A stretch of DNA of 52,524 nt from assembly GCF_000956545.1 (NCBI RefSeq), contig NZ_JYIT01000058.1, forward strand, positions 1-52,524. The letters run 5' to 3'. Of the stretch, positions 7,854 to 15,747 are shown piece by piece (within the stretch, counting starts at the first letter, position 1; every line of letters starts with the position of its first letter). The DNA comes from Microbacterium azadirachtae. GTDB lineage: Bacteria; Actinomycetota; Actinomycetes; Actinomycetales; Microbacteriaceae. Made by a program: the position numbers and the translations under genes. A model generated the notes under the pieces. It was not told the DNA's origin and made no database searches. It saw only the letters and a list, made by a program, of their open reading frames with translations.

Positions 7854-9221
7854 ATGGCCTCCCGGAAACCCTCCGCCCCCGCGTACGTCTGCACCGAGTG
7901 CGGCTGGACGACGGCGAAGTGGGTGGGCCGCTGCGGCGAGTGCCAGCAGTGGGGCACCGTGGCGGAGCAGGCCGCACAGACCGGGATCGTGCGGCGCGTC
8001 GAGGCGACCGCCCCGGCCGCCGGGCGTCAGGCGCGGCCCATCACCTCGCTCACATCGGCCGAGTCGCCGCGGCGGTCGAGCGGAGTGGCCGAGTTCGACC
8101 GCGTCCTGGGCGGCGGCATCGTGCCCGGAGCGGCGATCCTGCTCAGCGGCGAGCCCGGCGTCGGCAAGTCGACGCTGCTGCTCGAGGTCGCGGCCGCCGG
8201 TGCCCGAGCGGGCCGCCGGGTGCTGTACGCGAGCGGCGAGGAGTCCACCGCGCAGGTACGGCTGCGCGCTGAGCGCACCGGGGCCCTCCACGACGAGCTG
8301 TATCTCGCCGCCGAGACGGATCTCGGCACGATCCTGGGCCACATCGAGGAGGTCTCCCCCGAGCTCGTGATCGTCGACTCGGTGCAGACGGTCGCCTCAG
8401 CGCTGTCGGACGGCGCCGCGGGTCAGCCCGCACAGGTGCGCGAGGTCGCCGCCGCCCTGATCCGGGTGGCCAAGGAGCGGGATCTGCCGATCGTCATCGT
8501 GGGCCATGTCACGAAGGACGGCCAGGTCGCGGGTCCGCGGATCCTGGAGCACCTGGTCGACGTGGTCTGCCACTTCGAGGGCGACCGGCAGACGTCGCTG
8601 CGCTTCATCCGCGCGCTGAAGAACCGCTTCGGGCCCACAGACGAGGTGGGCTGCTTCGAGATGACCGGATCCGGCATCGCGGAGGTTCCGGATCCGTCGA
8701 GCCTGTTCCTGTCCCGCGGACGCCCCGAGCCCGGCACCTGCGTGGCGATCGCGCTCGAGGGCCGGCGGGCGATGCCGGTCGAGGTGCAGGCGCTGACCAT
8801 TCCGACCCAGGCGCCCAACCCGCGCCGCGTGGTGAACGGACTCGACTCGTCGCGTGTCGCGATGGTGCTCGCGGTGCTCGAGCGACGGGCGGGCTTCAAG
8901 ACCAGCGACAAGGACGTGTACGTCTCGACCGTCGGCGGCGTGCGGTTCACGGAGCCGGCCGCCGACCTCGCGATCGCGATCGCGGTGGCCGGATCCCTGA
9001 CCAACGACGCGGTGCCCCGCACGCTCGCGGCCGTGGGCGAGCTGAGCCTCGCGGGCGAGGTGCGCGCCGTCACGCAGGCGGCGCAGCGCCGCTCGGAGGC
9101 GGCCCGTCTCGGCTACGCGCACGTGGTCGATGACCGTTCGGCCACGCTGCGCGGCGCCCTCGGCGACGTTAAGGCGCACCGCGCGCCGCGGCGGCTCGAC
9201 GACGAGGTCCCCGCGTTCTGA
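7854..9221 (+). CDS. radA: DNA repair protein RadA (branch migration helicase)
   Basis: At 455 residues it has the usual RadA length. It has an N-terminal zinc finger (Cys13, Cys16, Cys27, Cys30), a RecA-like ATPase with Walker A GEPGVGKST near residue 99, the RadA-specific KNRFG motif near residue 256, and a C-terminal Lon-protease-like domain (TVGGVRFTEPAADLAIAIAVAGS; VGELSLAGEVRAV). RadA processes recombination intermediates together with RecA. The start codon is preceded only by a -10 box, so the mRNA is probably leaderless. Confidence 0.97.
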   Translation: MASRKPSAPAYVCTECGWTTAKWVGRCGECQQWGTVAEQAAQTGIVRRVEATAPAAGRQARPITSLTSAESPRRSSGVAEFDRVLGGGIVPGAAILLSGEPGVGKSTLLLEVAAAGARAGRRVLYASGEESTAQVRLRAERTGALHDELYLAAETDLGTILGHIEEVSPELVIVDSVQTVASALSDGAAGQPAQVREVAAALIRVAKERDLPIVIVGHVTKDGQVAGPRILEHLVDVVCHFEGDRQTSLRFIRALKNRFGPTDEVGCFEMTGSGIAEVPDPSSLFLSRGRPEPGTCVAIALEGRRAMPVEVQALTIPTQAPNPRRVVNGLDSSRVAMVLAVLERRAGFKTSDKDVYVSTVGGVRFTEPAADLAIAIAVAGSLTNDAVPRTLAAVGELSLAGEVRAVTQAAQRRSEAARLGYAHVVDDRSATLRGALGDVKAHRAPRRLDDEVPAF

Positions 9222-9255
9222 CCCGCCGCGCCCGCGCCCGAGCGCCCCGTCCCGC

Positions 9256-9322
9256 TCCGTCTATTTGCGTCAAACTGCGGCTTCAGAGGGCCCAGCACCA
9301 CAGGTTGACGCAAATGGACGGA
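9256..9322. repeat. Long imperfect hairpin downstream of radA
   Basis: Two 25-base arms (9256-9280 and 9298-9322) pair with only three mismatches around a 17-base loop. The core ATTTGCGTCAA / TTGACGCAAAT is a perfect 11-bp inverted repeat. It lies between the converging radA and SseB-like genes and could act as a bidirectional terminator. The AT-rich core and arm length look more like a mobile or repeated extragenic palindrome than a simple terminator. Confidence 0.75.
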
Positions 9323-9354
9323 AGGTAGGGAAGCGCGGCGCGGCGGGGGCGGGG

Positions 9355-9765
9355 TCAGGCGTCGAGGGCGCGGAGCAGCTCGGCGGGCGGGGCCTGCATC
9401 GGATGCGGGCCGGCGATGTCGAGGAACACGGTCGTGATCACGTCGCGGTGCGCGGTGAGGAACGAGCGCAGCCACGCCGGCGAGTAGATGCCGACGCCGG
9501 GGGGAAGGTTGGCGGGCTTGTTCTTCGCGTCGCTGAACAGCAGCAGCGCGACGTCCCCGGTGGACGGATCGCGGTACGTCCACACCTCGCCGCCGTCGAG
9601 CGGGTTGTCCCTGGCACCGGGACGGATGAGCGGCACGACGGTGTTCCCGTTGCGCAGCGCGAGCGCGACGGCCGCCATGTCCTGCTTCTCCAGCGCCTGC
9701 GCGAGAGCCTCGGAGCGGAACTCCGAGGCGGCGGGAGCCTTGTTCTTCGACTTCTTCGCGGCCAT
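9355..9765 (-). CDS. SseB-like family protein
   Basis: A 136-residue soluble protein. A lysine-rich N-terminus (MAAKKSKNKAP) precedes an alpha/beta domain containing ALRNGNTVVPLI, DVALLLFSDAKN and YSPAWLRSFLTAH. That order matches the N-terminal SseB domain widespread in actinobacteria, where function is unknown. The start at 9765 follows a TAAGGT box by six bases, so the message may be leaderless. Assignment rests on pattern similarity only. Confidence 0.6.
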   Translation of the reverse strand: MAAKKSKNKAPAASEFRSEALAQALEKQDMAAVALALRNGNTVVPLIRPGARDNPLDGGEVWTYRDPSTGDVALLLFSDAKNKPANLPPGVGIYSPAWLRSFLTAHRDVITTVFLDIAGPHPMQAPPAELLRALDA

Positions 9766-9771
9766 CGTTCC

Positions 9772-9777
9772 ACCTTA
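9772..9777 (-). promoter_or_regulatory. -10 box of the SseB-like gene, leaderless arrangement
   Basis: TAAGGT on the minus strand, six bases (GGAACG) before the ATG at 9765. Confidence 0.55.
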
Positions 9778-10061
9778 CGAGAGACGGCGCTCCCGCCGGA
9801 CGGGAGGCGTCCTGCCCTGAGAAAGAGAGGAGGACCCCTTCTTCCATCGCTTGGGGACAGATGGAGAAGAGGCCCTCGCGTCTTCGAGGACGGACGACGA
9901 TGCGCTGGGGACGCTGAGTTGTCGAAGCCACTGGGGATGGCGACCCGTCAAGATGTCGAAGACCTTTCCTATGGTATCCCAAAGGACGGTCCGGGGCGAC
10001 CGTTTCCCATCAGTTGCGCAGTTTCGGCCGCAATTCGCGCGCGTCGCGGACCTCGCGGCGG
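9778..10061. other. Gene-free stretch with unusual, less GC-biased composition
   Basis: About 285 bases between two leftward genes. Base composition is visibly less GC-biased than the surroundings (runs such as AGAAAGAGAGGAGGACC and TTTCCTATGGTATCCCAAA). A minus-strand frame reads through part of it (TIGKVFDILTGRHPQWLRQL) but lacks a start with a ribosome site and continues into the neighbour. I see no convincing gene, promoter or repeat; it may be a decayed gene remnant. Confidence 0.4.
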
Positions 10062-10736
10062 TCAGTTCAGCAGGAACTGCAGCGGGTTGGTGCTCTGGAA
10101 CCCGCCGATCGCCACCGTCAGCCGGTAGGCGGCGCCGCCGCCCGGTGCGCGCTGGCGATCCGTGGCCTCGCAGGTGTCCACGCTGGAGCGCGTCCGGTCC
10201 CACACCACAGGGGTCGAGCTCGTGATGGTCGCGCCCGCCTTGATCGTCTGGACCGCGTCGCTCGGCGTCTGCTGGCAGTCGGTCGAGCGCCACCAGGTGT
10301 CGCTGCCGCTCGTGATCGTGAACACCTGCGTTGTCGTGCCGACGTTCATCGTGCAGTCCTTGGCGCTCTTGTTCGTGAGCGAGATCGACAGCTGCGGGTT
10401 CTCGTCGGGCGAGTAGGTGTCATGGTCGGTCACGGCGGTGACCTGCACCTCGGCGGCCGTGCACGGAACCGGCCCCGCGTCCGCGGTGCTGGTCGGCGCG
10501 GAGGTCGCACCGGGATCGGGGCTCGCGTCGGCAGTCGGATCCGGCGCGGCCGGCGGGGCGCTGGGCGTCGGCGTGGACGTCGGCGAGCTCGGCGCCGGAG
10601 TCGGGGTGGCTCCCGATCCGCCGCGCGCGGTGAGCGCCCACACGAGAGCGATCAGCAGAGCGAGCACGACGATGACGGCCCCGAGCACCACGATCCGGCG
10701 TCGACGATAGACGGCGGCGGACTGGCGAGGGGTCAT
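10062..10736 (-). CDS. Membrane-anchored exported protein of unknown function
   Basis: The 224-residue protein has a short basic cytoplasmic tail (MTPRQSAAVYRRRR), one transmembrane helix (about residues 15-38), a Pro/Ser/Thr/Ala-rich spacer (about 40-85) and an extracellular beta-rich domain with four cysteines (VPCTAAE, AKDCTMN, STDCQQT, VDTCEAT), likely two disulfides. The domain ends in GFQSTNPLQFLLN. The layout suggests a wall-spanning anchor presenting a small Ig-like domain. I do not recognise the family. Translation probably starts directly at the transcript end (TAACCT six bases before ATG). Confidence 0.75.
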   Translation of the reverse strand: MTPRQSAAVYRRRRIVVLGAVIVVLALLIALVWALTARGGSGATPTPAPSSPTSTPTPSAPPAAPDPTADASPDPGATSAPTSTADAGPVPCTAAEVQVTAVTDHDTYSPDENPQLSISLTNKSAKDCTMNVGTTTQVFTITSGSDTWWRSTDCQQTPSDAVQTIKAGATITSSTPVVWDRTRSSVDTCEATDRQRAPGGGAAYRLTVAIGGFQSTNPLQFLLN

Positions 10737-10742
10737 GCTTCC

Positions 10743-10748
10743 AGGTTA
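10743..10748 (-). promoter_or_regulatory. -10 box of the anchored exported protein gene
   Basis: TAACCT on the minus strand, six bases before the ATG at 10736; leaderless arrangement. Confidence 0.5.
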
Positions 10749-10797
10749 TGCGGCGCTTCCTGCCGCACCCTGGATGACGCCCGGTTCGTCGTCGGCT

Positions 10798-11298
10798 TCA
10801 GAGCTGCTTCAGCATCCGCGTGTTGCCGAGCGTGTTGGGCTTCACGTGCGCGAGGTCGAGGAACTCCGCGACACCCTCGTCCCCGCTGCGCAGCAGCTGG
10901 GTGTACACGTCCGGATCCACGACCTGCTCCCCGATCGGCGCGAATCCGCGGCGCTCGAAGAAGGGGACCTCGAAGGTCAGGCAGAACAGGCGGCTGAGTC
11001 CGAGGACCTTGGCATGTGCCTCCAGCTGATCGACGATCGCCCGCCCGACGCCGTGGTGCATCCACTCGTCTTTGACGAGCAGGGTGCGCACCTCCCCCAG
11101 GTCCTCCCACATGACGTGCAGGGCACCGCACCCGATCAGCGCGCCGTCGGCCTCCGCGACCACGAACTCCTGCACGGCGCCGTAGAGCACCGCGATGTCC
11201 TTGCCGAGCAGGATCCGTCGCTCGACGAGCGGCTCCAGCAGCGCGTAGATGCCCTGGACGTCACCGGCCCGCGCGGGCCGGACGAGGTAGTCGCTCAT
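10798..11298 (-). CDS. argA: Amino-acid N-acetyltransferase (short actinobacterial N-acetylglutamate synthase)
   Basis: A 166-residue single-domain GNAT protein. It starts YLVRPARAGDVQGIYALLEPLVERRIL. The acetyl-CoA loop is VKDEWMHHGVGRAIVD (about residues 84-99), followed by GLSRLFCLTFEVPFFERRGF, all typical of the stand-alone ArgA type known from mycobacteria, which acetylates glutamate as the first step of arginine synthesis. The ATG at 11298 follows TAGGCT by six bases (GGAGGG). No other arginine gene is adjacent. Confidence 0.85.
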   Translation of the reverse strand: MSDYLVRPARAGDVQGIYALLEPLVERRILLGKDIAVLYGAVQEFVVAEADGALIGCGALHVMWEDLGEVRTLLVKDEWMHHGVGRAIVDQLEAHAKVLGLSRLFCLTFEVPFFERRGFAPIGEQVVDPDVYTQLLRSGDEGVAEFLDLAHVKPNTLGNTRMLKQL

Positions 11299-11304
11299 CC
11301 CTCC

Positions 11305-11310
11305 AGCCTA
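11305..11310 (-). promoter_or_regulatory. -10 box of argA
   Basis: TAGGCT on the minus strand with GGAGGG then ATG at 11298; leaderless arrangement. Confidence 0.55.
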
Positions 11311-11340
11311 CGACCGCCGCCCGGTGCCGCCCGAACGACG

Positions 11341-11382
11341 CGGCCCGGCCGCCCTGCGCTCGCGAGCGGGGCGGCCGGGCCG
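11341..11382. terminator. Terminator hairpin after the Rieske-gene operon
   Basis: A perfect 14-bp stem (11341-11354 CGGCCCGGCCGCCC with 11369-11382) closes a 14-base loop that is itself palindromic (CGCTCGCGAGCG). It begins 20 bases beyond the stop codon of the Rieske gene. Confidence 0.8.
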
Positions 11383-11401
11383 AGGAGACGCACCGGTCGA
11401 G

Positions 11402-11791
11402 TCAGACCGTGACGATCACGTCGTCGGCGTCGATGCGCACGGGGATCGGACGCAGGCCGACGCGGTGATCCGCCGGGTGTTTGCCGGTGAGGATGTCGAA
11501 CTCGAAACCGTGCCACGGGCACACGATGTTGCGATCGGTGGGGTGGAACCCCGGACCGCCGCTCTTCAGGCCGCCTTCGCCCCGCACGAGCTGCACAGTA
11601 CGCGGCATGGTCTTGCCCTGGCAGACCGGCCCGCCCTGGTGCGGGCAGACGTTGTACCAGGCGCGCACCTCCCCGGCGTAGAAGTACAGGCCCAGTTCGG
11701 TGCCCTCGACGTCGACGACGATCCGCTCTCGCTCCTGCAGGTCCGCGAGGCTGGCGACCACGACGTCGCGTCGGACGACCTGCGCGCTCAT
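11402..11791 (-). CDS. Rieske [2Fe-2S] protein with a long inter-ligand insertion
   Basis: A 129-residue soluble protein with both Rieske ligand motifs: CPHQGG (Cys-x-His) and CPWHGFEF (Cys-x2-His), followed by GKHPADHRVGLRPIPV and a final beta strand. Thirty-nine residues separate the two motifs, whereas ferredoxins of ring-hydroxylating dioxygenases usually have about 16. This suggests a distinct Rieske subfamily rather than a standard oxygenase ferredoxin. The ATG overlaps the stop of the 104-aa gene by four bases, so it is the coupled last gene of the ABC importer/amidohydrolase operon. No oxygenase alpha subunit or ferredoxin reductase is present in the window, so its electron partner is unknown. 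Confidence 0.88.
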   Translation of the reverse strand: MSAQVVRRDVVVASLADLQERERIVVDVEGTELGLYFYAGEVRAWYNVCPHQGGPVCQGKTMPRTVQLVRGEGGLKSGGPGFHPTDRNIVCPWHGFEFDILTGKHPADHRVGLRPIPVRIDADDVIVTV

Positions 11792-12102
11792 TCGGCCCTC
11801 CGGTACCAGATCGCCATGTCGAAGAGGTTCACATCGGCGGCATCCAGGAGCGCCGTGACGAGCACGACGGTCTCGGTCGCGTTCAGCGCATCCTCGCGGA
11901 TCGGCCACGCGATCTTGCCGACGCGGTCGGTCTTGGCAGAGAACAGCCGCGCGGCCGCGTAGAGCACGTCGGCGATCTGCTCGTCGGAGACCTCGGCGCC
12001 GAGCTCCTGGTCGCCGACGTGCTGCACGAGCTCGCCGAGGCGGGTGATGACGGCCGAGAGCTCGGCGATGTCGGGGACAGTGGTGATGGTGTTCTCAGTC
12101 AT
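11788..12102 (-). CDS. Orphan small protein (104 aa) between the amidohydrolase and Rieske genes
   Basis: An acidic, helix-predicted protein (IAELSAVITRLGELVQHV, EQIADVLYAAARLFSAKT, ATETVVLVTALLDAADVN) ending DMAIWYRRAE. No signal peptide, cysteine or membrane segment is visible, and I do not recognise the family. Its start lies one base after the amidohydrolase stop and its stop overlaps the Rieske start, so the three proteins should be made in fixed proportion. That makes a subunit or scaffold role for the amidohydrolase or Rieske protein plausible (inference). Confidence 0.8.
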   Translation of the reverse strand: MTENTITTVPDIAELSAVITRLGELVQHVGDQELGAEVSDEQIADVLYAAARLFSAKTDRVGKIAWPIREDALNATETVVLVTALLDAADVNLFDMAIWYRRAE

Positions 12103-12103
12103 G

Positions 12104-13369
12104 TCAGGAGATCCCGGGTCGTTCGAGGAGCACGCGCTCCGCGGAGGGCTTCTTGCGGTCGGTGGGGAGGTTGAACACGCGCGCGGCGTTCAGCCCGAGG
12201 ATGTTGCGCTTGGCCTGTTCTGAGAGGAACGGCAGGCGCGTGATCGTGGACGGCGCGTCCCAGTCCCAGTGCGGCCAGTCGGATGAGTAGAGCAGCTGGG
12301 TCTCGGCGTTGAACGACTTCATGGTCGCCTCGAGGAGCTCCATGTTCGTGCGCTCCATGGGCTGGGTGGTGTACCACATCTCCTTCATGTACTCGCTCGG
12401 GAGGCGCTTGAGACCGGGTGCCTCGCTCGGCCTCATGAGGACCTCATGGTCGAGCCGCTGCATGAGGAAGGGGATCCAGGCCAGGCCGCTCTCGACCCAG
12501 ACCATCTTGAGCTTCGGGAAGCGCTCCGGCATGGCGTTGATGATCCAGTTCGTGACGTGGATCTGGTTGTAGTGCGTGAACGAGAGGGCGTGCATGGAGA
12601 GGAAGCGGTTCAGCTGCGCGAACGACGGGTCCCCCCAGTGGTAGCCCGAGTGGAAGGCGAGCGGCTTGCCGCTGTCCTCGATGAGCTTGTAGAGGCGCGT
12701 GTAGACGTCGGAGTGCACGGGGTTGTTGCGCGTCGAGCACACCGTGTAGCCGATGATGCCCTCGTTGTCCGCGTACTTCTCGACCAGCTCCTCACACACC
12801 TCCGGGGTGTTGTAGGGCAGGTAGAGCATGCCCTTGAGGCGCGGGTTCGGCGGCAGGATCACCTCGGTGAGCCAGCGGTTGAACGCCCGACCCAGAACGA
12901 CCTCGACCTCGTCCTGCGGGTGCATGCCGAGCAGCAGCATCGCGCTGGGGAACACGACCTGGTAGTCGAGGCCCATCGCGTCCATGCCGCGCCGGGCGGC
13001 GGTGACGAAGGGATGCCCCTCCGTGCCCTCGACCGGCTCCTTCCGGCCCTGGTGGCCGATGCGTCCGCCGACGCTCTGGTGCGACATGCCCGGCTGGATG
13101 TTCAGGAGCGCGTTGTTGCCGGCGAAGCCGGCGTACTGGCTCATGCCCAGATCCCGCCAGACGTCGTTGTCGATGAGGTCGAGCACCTCCCCCCAGAAGT
13201 GATCCTCCGAGACGTGGGCGTCGATGTCGACGATGAAGTAGTCGTCGTAGTCGTCCCGCGCCTGCTTGGTCGCGTGGGCGAGCACGTCTCTCGTGTCCGA
13301 GCGGCCGCCGATCTCGGCGAGCTCGCGGATCCGCGGCGCGTCGGAACGGGGCGTGGGCAGGTCACTCAT
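12104..13369 (-). CDS. Amidohydrolase_2 family metalloenzyme (aromatic-acid decarboxylase or hydratase type)
   Basis: A 421-residue protein of the PF04909 TIM-barrel group. The N-terminal metal motif is IVDIDAHVSEDH (Asp50, His52). Later come FHSGYHWGD (metal His), WVESGLAWIPFLMQR and the C-terminal YSSDWPHWDWD with the conserved Asp. The family includes ACMS, gamma-resorcylate and 5-carboxyvanillate decarboxylases and the LigJ hydratase, so non-hydrolytic chemistry on an aromatic carboxylate is likely. It has about 45 extra N-terminal residues before the barrel. The start at 13369 is backed by GAGAGGAA. It follows the ABC-transporter ATPase gene by 26 bases, suggesting that it acts on the imported compound. 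Confidence 0.85.
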   Translation of the reverse strand: MSDLPTPRSDAPRIRELAEIGGRSDTRDVLAHATKQARDDYDDYFIVDIDAHVSEDHFWGEVLDLIDNDVWRDLGMSQYAGFAGNNALLNIQPGMSHQSVGGRIGHQGRKEPVEGTEGHPFVTAARRGMDAMGLDYQVVFPSAMLLLGMHPQDEVEVVLGRAFNRWLTEVILPPNPRLKGMLYLPYNTPEVCEELVEKYADNEGIIGYTVCSTRNNPVHSDVYTRLYKLIEDSGKPLAFHSGYHWGDPSFAQLNRFLSMHALSFTHYNQIHVTNWIINAMPERFPKLKMVWVESGLAWIPFLMQRLDHEVLMRPSEAPGLKRLPSEYMKEMWYTTQPMERTNMELLEATMKSFNAETQLLYSSDWPHWDWDAPSTITRLPFLSEQAKRNILGLNAARVFNLPTDRKKPSAERVLLERPGIS

Positions 13370-13395
13370 GGGTATTCCTCTCGGGCTTCGTCCGC

Positions 13396-14568
13396 TCAGT
13401 GGGCGGCGACGATCGCATCGGTCATGGTGGTCAGGTAGTCGTCCTCCGAGGGCGCCGCGGCGACCCGGTGCGGGATGACGACGGCACGAGCGGGGTTGAC
13501 GGCGAAGCCGTATCCGTCGCCCGGGTGCGGCACCGCGTCGGCGGCCATCTCGCCCGTCTCGACGCGGACCCGCAGGGGCAGCCCATCGGCGCGGACGAGG
13601 AGGTTGACGGCGCTGCCGAGGTACGTGGTGCGCTCGACGACCGCGGCGAACCGCCCGGCGGCGGGTGCGAGCTCGGCGGCGGGCATGAGCCGGGCGTGCG
13701 CCGCCCGGAACGCGATGTCGGCCCGCTCCCCCGGCGCGGCCTCGCCGGTCACGACCCCGGCGATGACGAGCGAGGTCCCGTCGACCTCGACGTCGGCGAT
13801 GCCGTCGCGCACGGCGCGGATCGTGCCGGGCAGGATGTTCTGGAAGCCCATGAAGTCGGCGACGTACGCCGAGTTCGGCCGGTCGTACAGTTCGCTGGGT
13901 GTCCCGTCCTGCACGATGGACCCCTCGCTCATCACGATGATCCGGTCGGAGAGCGTGATGGCCTCCTCCTGATCGTGCGTGACGTAGACCGAGGTCGTCT
14001 CGAACTGGTTGTGCAGCGCGCGGACCTGCTGGCCCATCTGGTAGCGCAGCTTGGAGTCGAGGTTGGAGAGCGGCTCGTCGTAGAAGATGATGCCCGGCCG
14101 GGCGGCCAGCGCGCGGGCGAGAGCCACCCGCTGCTGCTGGCCGCCCGACAGGGCGGTGACCGGACGTTTCTCGAAGTCCGCGAGGCCCACGGCGGAGAGC
14201 ATGTCCGCGACGCGGGTGCGGCGCTCGGCCGCCCCCACCCTCGCGACCTTGAGCGGGTACGCGACGTTCTCTGCCACGCTCATGTGCGGCCAGAGCGCGT
14301 AGCTCTGGAACACCATGCCCACCTGCCGCTTGTCGGCCGGCACGAAGGTGCGCCGGTCGGTGTCGACGACGATGCGATCGCCCATGCTGATGCGACCACC
14401 GGTGGGGCGCTCGAGACCGGCCAGGCACCGCAGCGTCGTCGTCTTGCCGCAGCCCGAAGGACCGAGCAGGGTGACGAACTCGCCGGATCCGATCGTCAGA
14501 TCCAATCCGTGCAGAGCGGTCTTGCCGCCGTAGCGCTTGGTCAGTCCGGATACCTGGACCTCAGTCAT
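13396..14568 (-). CDS. ABC importer ATPase of the PotA/FbpC type
   Basis: The 390-residue protein has Walker A GPSGCGKTT (36-44), the Q-loop region MVFQSYALWPHMSV, signature LSGGQQQR near 137, Walker B IIFYDEPLSNLD near 160 and H-loop YVTHDQEEA. A C-terminal TOBE-like regulatory domain (about 245-365) follows. This is the ATPase of a spermidine/putrescine, ferric-iron or 2-aminoethylphosphonate-type importer. Gene order with the binding protein and permease shows that the three form one transporter. Confidence 0.93.
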   Translation of the reverse strand: MTEVQVSGLTKRYGGKTALHGLDLTIGSGEFVTLLGPSGCGKTTTLRCLAGLERPTGGRISMGDRIVVDTDRRTFVPADKRQVGMVFQSYALWPHMSVAENVAYPLKVARVGAAERRTRVADMLSAVGLADFEKRPVTALSGGQQQRVALARALAARPGIIFYDEPLSNLDSKLRYQMGQQVRALHNQFETTSVYVTHDQEEAITLSDRIIVMSEGSIVQDGTPSELYDRPNSAYVADFMGFQNILPGTIRAVRDGIADVEVDGTSLVIAGVVTGEAAPGERADIAFRAAHARLMPAAELAPAAGRFAAVVERTTYLGSAVNLLVRADGLPLRVRVETGEMAADAVPHPGDGYGFAVNPARAVVIPHRVAAAPSEDDYLTTMTDAIVAAH

Positions 14569-14608
14569 GCCGATCAGTGCTCTCTCGTGTGGGGGTCGGG
14601 GCCGAGCG

Positions 14609-15727
14609 CTACTTCTTGAACTGCGTGTTGATGAAGTCGAAGTAGGGCTGGTTGAAGTTCGGGTCGGGGTTGGAGAACGGCAGACGCCCGAGCTTGCTCA
14701 GCGCCGGCGCGCCCTGCGGGCCGGGTGCGTCCGGCGTCCAGCCGTAGGACTTGTTCTTCTCGGCGAGCGCCTTCTGCCCCTCCGGCGAGTACAGCCAGTT
14801 GATGTAGAGCTGCGCGGCGTCCGCATGCGGGGCCTTGTTCACGATGCACATGCCGGTGCGGGACATGAAGTTGCCGCCGTCATCGAGGGGGAACACCGCG
14901 GCGATCGGGCCGCCCTTCGCCTTCACGTCCTCGTAGAAGCCCTGGTAGACCGCGATCCCGATCGGGAAGCGGCCGCTGGCGACGTCGGCGGGGACGTTCG
15001 GCTCGGACTGGGCGAACTGCACGTCCTGCTTCGCGAGCGCCTCGACGTAGGGCTTGCCCCACTTGTCGGCGCTCTCGGGCACCATGAGCGACGTGAGGAT
15101 GTAGCGGATCCCGCCCGGCACCGTCGGGTCGCCGACCGTGATCTTGCCCTTCCACTTCGGGTCGAGCAGGTCCTTCCAGTTCTTCGGGGCCTCGTTCTCC
15201 TTGACCGTGTCGGTGTTGTAGACGAACACGAAGTAGCGCATCGCGTAGTAGGTGAGGCGTCCGTCGAAGTTCGTCGGGATCTCGAAGCCGTCCGGCGCCG
15301 TCTGCACGTCGGCCTTGGTGCACAGATCTGCCTTCGCGGCGACCTGCGGCGACTCGCCGCCGTCGTAGATGTCGGCGATACGGTTGCCGCTCTGCGCCTC
15401 GGTCTCGATCTTGGTGATGCTCTGCGCGTCCGGCTGGTCCTGCTGAACGACCTTGATGCCGGGGAAGCGGTCCGTGAACGCCTTGAACAGCGCCTTCTGG
15501 GAGGAGACGCTGGGCCCGTAGACCACGATGTCCGTCTTCCCGTCGGCGACGGCCTTGCTGTACAGGTCGTTCATGTGCTTGTTGCCCGCGGCACTGGTCC
15601 CGGGCACCTCGATCGGAGTGTCGGGCTTGGCCGCGGCCGTGCCGGAGGAGCACGCGGTCAGGGCGGCGAGTGCGCCGATGGCCAGGGTGGCCGTGGCGAG
15701 GCGGAGGGTGGTGCGGGAGAACGTCAT
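14609..15727 (-). CDS. ABC importer substrate-binding lipoprotein (extracellular solute-binding family 1 type)
   Basis: A lipoprotein signal (FSRTTLRLATATLAIGALA, lipobox LTAC with Cys26) leads into a 340-residue periplasmic-binding-protein fold: IVVYGPSVSSQKALFKAFTDRFPG, YYAMRYFVFVYNTD, WKDLLDPKWKGKI and the closing INWLYSPEGQKALAE. These match iron/polyamine/phosphonate-type binding proteins. Two adjacent ATGs (15730, 15727) exist; the second gives better spacing from AGAGGA and is used here. The island context suggests an anionic aromatic or related organic ligand, but the ligand cannot be read from sequence. Confidence 0.9.
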   Translation of the reverse strand: MTFSRTTLRLATATLAIGALAALTACSSGTAAAKPDTPIEVPGTSAAGNKHMNDLYSKAVADGKTDIVVYGPSVSSQKALFKAFTDRFPGIKVVQQDQPDAQSITKIETEAQSGNRIADIYDGGESPQVAAKADLCTKADVQTAPDGFEIPTNFDGRLTYYAMRYFVFVYNTDTVKENEAPKNWKDLLDPKWKGKITVGDPTVPGGIRYILTSLMVPESADKWGKPYVEALAKQDVQFAQSEPNVPADVASGRFPIGIAVYQGFYEDVKAKGGPIAAVFPLDDGGNFMSRTGMCIVNKAPHADAAQLYINWLYSPEGQKALAEKNKSYGWTPDAPGPQGAPALSKLGRLPFSNPDPNFNQPYFDFINTQFKK

Positions 15728-15747
15728 CATTCTTCCTCTCGGGTGTG

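Noticed and set aside
13370..14428. Apparent in-frame upstream extension that would fuse about 350 extra residues to the amidohydrolase
   Set aside because: The extension is the out-of-frame shadow of the ABC ATPase; the amidohydrolase has a ribosome site and a plausible N-terminus at 13369.
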